Source: Pseudomonas mohnii (GTDB taxonomy: Bacteria; Pseudomonadota; Gammaproteobacteria; Pseudomonadales; Pseudomonadaceae). Taken from it: a stretch of 64,000 nucleotides of DNA. Shown in pieces: positions 58,431-64,000 of this stretch (the first letter of the stretch is position 1; each line of letters begins with the position of its first letter). The translations under genes and the position numbers were made by a program. Location of the stretch: assembly GCF_900105115.1 (NCBI RefSeq), contig NZ_FNRV01000001.1:5068501-5132500 (forward strand), given 5' to 3'. Below the pieces are notes generated by a model. It saw nothing but the letters and a program-made list of their open reading frames with translations. It ran no database searches and was not told the DNA's origin.

Positions 58431-59144
58431 ATGATTAGACAGGTACGATTCGACAAGAAACAACGGGTGGTCGACGAACTCATCCGGCGCATTGAAAGCG
58501 GCCTCATGGAGGACGGCTTTCATCTGCCGGGCGAGCATCAGTTGGCTCAAGAATTCAAAGTCAGCCGAGGTACTTTGCGTGAAGCCCTGGCCGAGTTGAA
58601 ACGGCGCAACTACATTGCGACGCAAAGCGGGGTAGGCTCCATCGTCACCTTCGACGGTATGGTGCTCGACCAGCGCAACGGCTGGGCCCAGGCCCTGGCC
58701 GACAGCGGCGCGCTGGTCAACACCGAAGTACTGCGGTTGGAGGCGGTGACCCGTCCTGACCTGCTGTCGCGCTTCGGCATCGACCAGTTCATTACGCTCG
58801 ACCGACGCCGCCGTTCCAACGACGGCACGCTGGTCTCCCTCGAACGCTCCTTGATGCCCGCCACCGGAGGTCTGGAAAGCCTGCCGCGTGTCGGTCTGAT
58901 CGACAACTCCCTGACCATCACCCTGGCGGCCTATGGCTATATCGGTGAACGCGGCGATCAATGGATCGGTGCCGAACCGCTGAACGCCGAAGACGCGGAA
59001 CTGTTGGGCCGCCCGGTCGGTACGGTATTCCTGAAAGCCTTGCGCACCACGTACGACCGGCAAAACCGTTTCATGGAACAGGTGGAAAGTTTGCTCGACC
59101 CTGTGCACTTTCGTCTTCACCTGCAGTTTGGAACGGCGCAATGA
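58431..59144 (+). CDS. GntR family regulator with UTRA domain (YegW-like)
   Basis: A 237-residue regulator of the HutC type. The winged helix is at about residues 5-75 (VVDELIRRIESGLMEDGFHL, QEFKVSRGTLREALAELKRRNYI), and the UTRA ligand-binding domain follows (RRSNDGTLVSLERSLMPATGG, PVGTVFLKALRTTYDRQNRF). It is the first gene of a cluster with an ADP-ribosylglycohydrolase, an NCS1 permease and a PfkB kinase, as YegW accompanies YegU and YegV in E. coli. It overlaps the hydrolase gene by 4 bp. ATG 58431 was preferred to TTG 58425. Confidence 0.88.
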   Translation: MIRQVRFDKKQRVVDELIRRIESGLMEDGFHLPGEHQLAQEFKVSRGTLREALAELKRRNYIATQSGVGSIVTFDGMVLDQRNGWAQALADSGALVNTEVLRLEAVTRPDLLSRFGIDQFITLDRRRRSNDGTLVSLERSLMPATGGLESLPRVGLIDNSLTITLAAYGYIGERGDQWIGAEPLNAEDAELLGRPVGTVFLKALRTTYDRQNRFMEQVESLLDPVHFRLHLQFGTAQ

Positions 59145-60139
59145 CGGCGCTCAACCGTGCGCTTGGCGCATTCTATGGCTTGGCCCTGGGTGATGCGCTG
59201 GGAATGCCGACCCAATCCCTGAGCCGCCCCGAAATCAAGGCGCGCTTCGGCGAAATCACCGACCTGCAAGACGCCGGCCCCTTGCAACCGATTGCCCCCA
59301 ACATGCCCAGGGGCTCGATCACTGACGACACCGAACAGGCGATCCTGGTCGGCCAGTTGCTGATCGACGGCAAGGGCAGGATCGAACCGGCGCTGCTCGC
59401 CCGGCGCTTGATCGAATGGGAAGCCCAAATGCAGGCCAAGGGCTCCCAGGATTTGCTCGGGCCGTCGACCAAACGTGCGATTGAAATGATCCTGGCCGGT
59501 CATTCGCCGGAAGAGGCGGGGCGTTACGGCACCACCAACGGTGCGGCGATGCGCATCACCCCGGTCGGTATCGCGGCCGACGTCGCAGATCCCGCGCGTT
59601 TTATCGATGCCGTGGTACAGGCCTGCCAGGTGACCCATAACACCACGCTGGGTATTTCGAGCGCGGCGGCGGTGGCGGCGGTGGTTTCGGCCGGGATCAA
59701 CGGCATGGATTTGGGGGAAGCGCTGAACCTTGGCCAGCAAGTCGCCCAGCAAGCCGAAAGCCATGGCCATTGGGTTGCCGGCGGACGCATTGCCTCGCGC
59801 ATCAGTTGGGCGCGCAGCATCAGCATCGACAGCGACAAGGCGTTGTTGGCCGACCTGCTGTACGACGTGATTGGCACTTCGGTGGCATCACAGGAATCGG
59901 TGGTGGTAGCGTTTGCCCTGGCGCAGCAAGTGGCCATCGGCGAGATGAATGCCTTCGAAGCGCTGTGCATGGCCGCCAGCCTGGGGGGCGACACCGACAC
60001 CATCGCCGCGATTCTCGGCGCGATGCTCGGGGCCAACCTGGGCCTTGAGACTTGGCCTGTCGCGTTGATCGACACAGTCAAGGCTGTCAACGATCTGGAG
60101 CTGAAGCCACTGGTGCAGGGGCTATTGGCTTTGCGTTGA
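59141..60139 (+). CDS. ADP-ribosylglycohydrolase family protein (YegU-like)
   Basis: A 332-residue DraG/ARH-type hydrolase that cleaves N- or O-glycosidic bonds to a ribosyl group. The dinuclear magnesium site is intact: T61-D62-D63 (GSITDDTEQAIL) and D284-T-D286-T287 (GGDTDTIAAILGAMLGA); the N-terminal GLALGDALGMPTQ is also typical. In this context (permease, sugar kinase) it is more likely a nucleoside or N-glycoside hydrolase than an enzyme acting on ADP-ribosylated protein; this is inference. ATGA overlap with the regulator gene couples their translation. Confidence 0.88.
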   Translation: MTALNRALGAFYGLALGDALGMPTQSLSRPEIKARFGEITDLQDAGPLQPIAPNMPRGSITDDTEQAILVGQLLIDGKGRIEPALLARRLIEWEAQMQAKGSQDLLGPSTKRAIEMILAGHSPEEAGRYGTTNGAAMRITPVGIAADVADPARFIDAVVQACQVTHNTTLGISSAAAVAAVVSAGINGMDLGEALNLGQQVAQQAESHGHWVAGGRIASRISWARSISIDSDKALLADLLYDVIGTSVASQESVVVAFALAQQVAIGEMNAFEALCMAASLGGDTDTIAAILGAMLGANLGLETWPVALIDTVKAVNDLELKPLVQGLLALR

Positions 60140-60150
60140 TTGCGCTGACG

Positions 60151-60237
60151 CCATCGCGGGCAAGCCCGCTCCCACAGGTACAGCGTGTACCTTCAGGATC
60201 GCAGTGACCCTGTGGGAGCAAGCCTGCTCGCGATAGT
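60151..60237. repeat. REPIN
   Basis: CCATCGCGGGCAAGCCCGCT ... then TGTGGGAGCAAGCCTGCTCG and CGATAG in inverted order. It fills most of the gap before the permease gene. Confidence 0.75.
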
Positions 60238-60361
60238 CGCGCTGAACACTGGATTTGATAACCCGCAATGGATCGCACGAGCACGGCCAGGAACGCCGAG
60301 ACGTTGTGTCGACTTCCGTATTGCCCACAACCACAACAAAGGCAACAGGAGCATTTTTTTC

Positions 60362-61828
60362 ATGAGTTCATCAAACGCGGGGCAAAATGCCGGACAACTG
60401 GAAACCCGTGGCATCGAACCTGTGCCGGAAGCCGAGTGCAAGGGTCATCCCTTGCAACTGTTCTGGGTCTGGTTCGCCGCCAACATTTCCATCCTCGGCC
60501 TGCCTTTGGGCGCAACCCTCGTAGCGTTTCGCGGCTTGGCGATCTGGCAGGCGATCATCGTCGCGATCCTCGGTGCCGCCGGTTCTTTCGCGGTGGTCGG
60601 GATCATCTCCATCGCCGGCCGTCGAGGCCGGGCACCTAGCCTGACCCTGTCGCGCGCGATCTTCGGCGTACGCGGCAACATCGGCCCGACCCTGGTCTCA
60701 CTGATGTCGCGCCTGGGTTGGGAAACGGTCAACACCACCACTGCCGCGTTCGTGCTGTTGTCATTGTGTTCGATTCTGTTCGGCTCGCCGGTGGAAGCGA
60801 AAAGCGCACCGCTGTTGACGCTGCTGTTCATCGCGATTTTCGTGTTGCTGACCCTGTCGGTGTCCGGCCTCGGTCACGCCACGCTGTTGGTGATCCAGAA
60901 ATGGGCGACCTACGTGTTCGGCGCGCTGAACATTCTGGTCGGCGGGTTCCTCTGCGCCACCATCGACTGGAGCGCGGTATTCAATGCCACGCCTGCGCCG
61001 CTCAGCGCCATGATCATCGGCGTTGGCACCATGGCGGCGGGCACCGGGATTGGTTGGGCCAATGCCGGTGCCGACATGTCGCGCTATCAGCACCGCAGCG
61101 TCAAGGCTGTGCGCCTGGTGGCGTCGGCGGCATTCGGCGCGGGCATTCCGCTGGTGCTGCTGATCACCCTCGGCGGCCTGCTGTCGGTGGGCAATAACGA
61201 CCTGGCCCAGGCCACCGATCCGATCATCGCGATTCGCGACATGCTGCCGACCTGGATGGCCGTGCCGTACCTAGTCACCGCATTCGGCGGGCTGCTGCTG
61301 TCGAATAACCTCTCGGTGTATTCCGCCGGCCTGACCACGCTGACCCTCGGTTTGAAGGTCAAGCGTGTCTACGCCGTGGTGGTCGACATCGTTGCGATCT
61401 TCGCCGGTTCGATTTACTTCATGCTGATCGCCGACAGTTTCTATGGTCCGTTCATCACCTTCATTTCCCTGCTGGCAGTGCCGATCACCGCGTGGGTCGG
61501 GATTTTCGTGGTCGACCTGATCCATCGTCACTATTACAGTCCCAAGGACTTGCTGGATGTCAGCCCGAGCAGCGCCTACTGGTATCGCGGCGGCGTCGAA
61601 TGGCGAGCCTTCGGTGCCTGGGCCATCGCCATTGTGCTCGGTTTCAGTTTCACCACCATTGGCACTACCGCAGACAACGTCTGGTTCAAAGGCTTTCTGT
61701 CCGATTCGTGGCTGGGCCATAACGGCCTCGGCTGGATCGTGACCTTCGTGGTCGCTGGTGGGATTTATCGGGTACTCGGCGGGGCGAAGGATCGTCGCGC
61801 CGCATTGATCGAGAATGCCCATGCCTAA
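60362..61828 (+). CDS. NCS1 family permease (cytosine/purine/allantoin type)
   Basis: Inner-membrane symporter of 488 residues with about twelve hydrophobic segments. NCS1 features are FWVWFAANISILGLPLGA near residue 36, the stretch LSRAIFGVRGNIGPTLVSLMSRLGWETVNTTT (span 98-130) and GWANAGADMSRYQ near 225. NCS1 carriers take up nucleobases, hydantoins and some nucleosides. Here it takes the place of the YegT nucleoside transporter of E. coli. ATG 60362 follows AGGAG by 10 nt. Confidence 0.9.
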   Translation: MSSSNAGQNAGQLETRGIEPVPEAECKGHPLQLFWVWFAANISILGLPLGATLVAFRGLAIWQAIIVAILGAAGSFAVVGIISIAGRRGRAPSLTLSRAIFGVRGNIGPTLVSLMSRLGWETVNTTTAAFVLLSLCSILFGSPVEAKSAPLLTLLFIAIFVLLTLSVSGLGHATLLVIQKWATYVFGALNILVGGFLCATIDWSAVFNATPAPLSAMIIGVGTMAAGTGIGWANAGADMSRYQHRSVKAVRLVASAAFGAGIPLVLLITLGGLLSVGNNDLAQATDPIIAIRDMLPTWMAVPYLVTAFGGLLLSNNLSVYSAGLTTLTLGLKVKRVYAVVVDIVAIFAGSIYFMLIADSFYGPFITFISLLAVPITAWVGIFVVDLIHRHYYSPKDLLDVSPSSAYWYRGGVEWRAFGAWAIAIVLGFSFTTIGTTADNVWFKGFLSDSWLGHNGLGWIVTFVVAGGIYRVLGGAKDRRAALIENAHA

Positions 61829-62750
61829 GTTGTTGCACACCGGCCAGGTCATCATCGACCTGGTCATGGCCGTGGATAAATTGCCGCAAGCAGGTGGCGA
61901 TGTGCTCGCGCAATCGGCCCGTTTCGAAGCCGGTGGCGGTTTCAATGTGATGGCCGCCGCCCGTCGCAATGGTCTGCCGGTGGTTTACCTGGGTCGGCAT
62001 GGCACCGGGCGCTTCGGTGACTTAGCGCGCGAGGCGATGAACGCGGAGGGCATCCAGATCGGCATCGCTCAGCGCGCCGAGCGCGATACCGGATTGTGTG
62101 TCGCCATCACCGACGCTTCGGCCGAGCGCAGTTTTGTCTCCTACATCGGTGCGGAAGGTGAACTGACGGCCGAAGACCTGGCAAGCGTGTCGGCCGAGGC
62201 GGGTGATTATGTCTACGTCAGTGGCTACAGCCTGCTGCACGTCGGCAAGGCACAGGCGCTGGTGGACTGGGTGCTGGCGTTGCCGAGCGCTATCAAGGTG
62301 GTATTCGATCCGGGGCCCTTGGTGGATTCACCGGATGCACCGCTGATGCAGGCGTTGTTGCCACGCATCGACCTGTGGACCAGCAACGCGGTCGAGGCGC
62401 AGAGATTCATGGGGGTGTCGGACATCTCCGACGCGCTGACGTGCCTGGCGGCGCATCTACCGGCCACGGTGTTGATGGTCGTGCGCGATGGGCCGCAAGG
62501 CTGCTGGATCAGCCAGGGTTCTGAGCGTCGGCATGTGCCGGGCTTCAAGGTCGACGCGGTGGACAGCAATGGTGCGGGCGATGCCCATGCCGGGGTGTTC
62601 GTGGCGGGGCTGGCCCAGGGATTGTCGGCGTTTGATGCAGCACGGCGGGCGAATGCGGCGGCGGCTTTGGCGGTGACTCGCTGGGGGCCTGCTACTTCGC
62701 CAGGGGCGGCTGAAGTGGATGCGTTGATTGGCGATGGCTCTAGCCGTTGA
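61821..62750 (+). CDS. PfkB family carbohydrate/nucleoside kinase (YegV-like)
   Basis: A 309-residue ribokinase-type kinase. Signature 1 is seen as EAGGGFNVMAAARRNGLPV near residue 36, and signature 2 with the catalytic aspartate as VDSNGAGDAHAGVFVAGLAQ near 252; the DSN in place of DTT is unusual. It overlaps the permease stop by 8 bp (ATG 61821; ATG 61815 also possible). It should phosphorylate the sugar or nucleoside that is taken up or released by the hydrolase. Confidence 0.88.
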   Translation: MPKLLHTGQVIIDLVMAVDKLPQAGGDVLAQSARFEAGGGFNVMAAARRNGLPVVYLGRHGTGRFGDLAREAMNAEGIQIGIAQRAERDTGLCVAITDASAERSFVSYIGAEGELTAEDLASVSAEAGDYVYVSGYSLLHVGKAQALVDWVLALPSAIKVVFDPGPLVDSPDAPLMQALLPRIDLWTSNAVEAQRFMGVSDISDALTCLAAHLPATVLMVVRDGPQGCWISQGSERRHVPGFKVDAVDSNGAGDAHAGVFVAGLAQGLSAFDAARRANAAAALAVTRWGPATSPGAAEVDALIGDGSSR

Positions 62751-62800
62751 TCTGCCGTCATCGTTGGCAAGCCGGCTCCTGAAGGCGATTCGCGATAGCT

Positions 62801-62846
62801 GATCCGCACCCCGAAAGTGGGACAGCAATCCTGCTTTCCGGGGGTG
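62801..62846. terminator. Hairpin between convergent genes
   Basis: CACCCCGAAAG and CTTTCCGGGGGTG can pair with one bulge, closing a loop of about 17 nt. It lies between the PfkB gene and the minus-strand gene at 62853; no U-tract, so the terminator call is weak. Confidence 0.4.
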
Positions 62847-62852
62847 GGGCAG

Positions 62853-63176
62853 CTATTGGCTGATTCCGCCGGCTTTGCCCGAGTCACCGCTGGTGCTTGA
62901 GCCCAGGCCGCCGCCGGTGTCACCGGGTGTTTCGGTGTCCGGCAAGTCGAATCCGCCCTGGCGCCCGGGGTCGTTGCCCTGGGTGCGTGGATCGGTCCCC
63001 GTGGAAGGCGGCAAACGGTTGTCGATTCCCGCACCGTCGGTGTTGATGCCAGGGGCGCTCTGGATGGCCGGGGCCTTGGGTTTCTCCACAGGGTTAGTGG
63101 GGCCGGTGGTCCCGGCGAAGGCGGTAGAGGACAGCAGCGCAGCAAGGGCGAGGGCGGTCAACCGGGACAGGCTCAT
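62853..63176 (-). CDS. Small secreted Gly/Pro-rich protein of unknown function
   Basis: A 107-residue protein with a clear signal peptide (MSLSRLTALALAALLSSTAFAG, cut after AFA) and a low-complexity mature part rich in Gly, Pro, Asp and Thr (PSTGTDPRTQGNDPGRQGG, GDTGGGLGSSTSGDSG). It has no cysteine, so it is probably a disordered periplasmic protein. I do not recognise it; the codon usage and signal peptide support a real gene. Confidence 0.75.
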   Translation of the reverse strand: MSLSRLTALALAALLSSTAFAGTTGPTNPVEKPKAPAIQSAPGINTDGAGIDNRLPPSTGTDPRTQGNDPGRQGGFDLPDTETPGDTGGGLGSSTSGDSGKAGGISQ

Positions 63177-63256
63177 GGTGTTGTCTCCAATAAATAGAGT
63201 CCTACCTGATTAGTCCGCCCCGGATCTCGATGGGTGCCTGATGGGCGACGGACGGC

Positions 63257-64000
63257 TCAGGCGCGCTGCAACGCCTTGGCCATGCTCATTCGACGCCAGA
63301 GCAGGCGCCCGACGGTGATCAACCAATTGAGCGATGCAACCGCCATTACGGTGAGCAGCAGCGTGGCCATGCCGTGTTCGACGATGATTTTCCCGGCCAG
63401 CAATGGAAAGCCGAATACGCCGATGAAGTACGACAGGCTGAACAGCAGCAAGGATTGCGCGGTGGTGCCGCTCGGCGCCTCATTGGCGGCCAGGCCGTTG
63501 ATCACTGAATAGGTCAGGCCGTAACCGACCCCGAGCATCACGGCGGCGAGCACGTAGTTGAAGCCGTTGTCGACCACGAACCCGAACATCAGGATCGAGG
63601 CCAGCATCAGCCCCGAAAGCAGGCAGGACGCACGCAGTGGATCGCGCTTGACCACGAATCCGGCGATCAGCAGGCGACCGCTGATCGCCGCGCTCATGAA
63701 GCCGAGAAAGAACAACGAATAGTCGAGCGAGCGCTGCGCCGCGTAGCTGGTTTGAAAGCTCGACAATCCGCCGAACACGCAGCCACCGAGGCCGACCATG
63801 ATGATCGGAAACACCGCTCTGGACGACAGCACTCGGGCCGCGGCGTGCCAGGAAATCCGCGATACGACGGTCGATTGCGCCGCGGCCGTTTTCAGGTGTC
63901 GGTCCAGACGCCAGAACAGCAGTACCCCCACAAGACTCGCCAGCGCCGCCAGGTAAAACGCCGCCGTTACCGGATAGCCGAGGGCGCTCGCGGCGCGACC
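63257..64000 (-). CDS. MFS transporter (partial, 5' end outside window)
   Basis: The frame is open to the right edge: 248 codons are present and the N-terminal part is missing. Six or seven hydrophobic segments are seen, including FPIIMVGLGGCVFGGLSSF, LDYSLFFLGFMSAAISGRLL, GLMLASILMFGFVV, FNYVLAAVMLGVGYGLTYSVING and LLLFSLSYFIGVFGFPLLAG, fitting the C-terminal half of a 12-helix major facilitator. The internal GTG at 63931 is not the true start, because the frame continues upstream with a membrane helix. The substrate is unknown. Confidence 0.85.
   Translation of the reverse strand, partial: GRAASALGYPVTAAFYLAALASLVGVLLFWRLDRHLKTAAAQSTVVSRISWHAAARVLSSRAVFPIIMVGLGGCVFGGLSSFQTSYAAQRSLDYSLFFLGFMSAAISGRLLIAGFVVKRDPLRASCLLSGLMLASILMFGFVVDNGFNYVLAAVMLGVGYGLTYSVINGLAANEAPSGTTAQSLLLFSLSYFIGVFGFPLLAGKIIVEHGMATLLLTVMAVASLNWLITVGRLLWRRMSMAKALQRA

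Overview
This window reads as chromosomal DNA of a Pseudomonas from the fluorescens group. The evidence is the codon usage, the short REP/REPIN palindromes built around GTGGGAGC and GCTTGC, and a long block whose gene order I recall from P. aeruginosa: comEC, exbB/exbD, lpxK, kdsB, murB, rne, rluC, maf, rpmF, the fab genes, mltG, tmk, holB, pilZ, tatD. I see no insertion sequence, prophage, CRISPR array or rRNA operon. The species call rests on memory, not on a search.

Layout. 1-7.0 kb: tail of a response regulator gene, pyrF, a CurA-like reductase, an SDR, a MocR-type regulator and a chemoreceptor gene split by an in-frame TAG. 7.3-8.9 kb: a membrane-anchored protein of unknown function and a duplicated tRNA-Glu/tRNA-Gly cassette behind a strong promoter. 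9.0-12.2 kb: a compact unit of a LysE exporter, a 2-oxoglutarate oxygenase and an alanyl-tRNA editing protein, divergent from a LysR regulator. 12.2-18.6 kb: a PA2817-type protein, fadE, a transglutaminase-like protein, a GST and the yadGH ABC exporter. 18.6-26.2 kb: DUF2062, comEC, exbBD, lpxK, ycaR, kdsB, ptp, murB. 26.4-30.8 kb: a molybdenum hydroxylase operon with its maturation genes. 30.9-38.1 kb: rne with a long leader, rluC, a HAD phosphatase, an S49 peptidase and maf. 38.1-48.1 kb: the yceD-rpmF-plsX-fabD-fabG-acpP-fabF-pabC-mltG-tmk-holB-tatD block, with only the 3' end of pilZ left. 48.1-51.6 kb: the sRNA RgsA, a TetR regulator, a MoaA-family enzyme, a DUF4823 lipoprotein and a DUF1285 protein. 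51.7-58.2 kb: an L-arabinose uptake and oxidation locus. 58.4-62.8 kb: a GntR / ADP-ribosylglycohydrolase / NCS1 permease / PfkB kinase cluster resembling E. coli yegWUV. 62.9-64 kb: a small secreted protein and a truncated MFS gene.

How parts work together. The stationary-phase sRNA RgsA (minus strand, about 48166-48284) carries a segment complementary to the ribosome binding site of acpP at 41896-41914, so regulator and target lie about 6 kb apart in the same window. In the arabinose locus three transcripts each carry an (AAN)4-5 tract just before the Shine-Dalgarno sequence, the signature of Hfq-Crc catabolite repression, and two stretches share a GntR-type operator core. Its SDR-araFGH operon also has a leader with two terminator-like hairpins and a possible 51-codon ORF.

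The best candidates for undescribed biology are the LysR/AlaX/2OG-oxygenase/LysE unit (handling of a modified amino acid, with tRNA proofreading) and the ADP-ribosylglycohydrolase/PfkB/NCS1 cluster (salvage of an N-glycoside). Two motility-related genes, the chemoreceptor and pilZ, are damaged.
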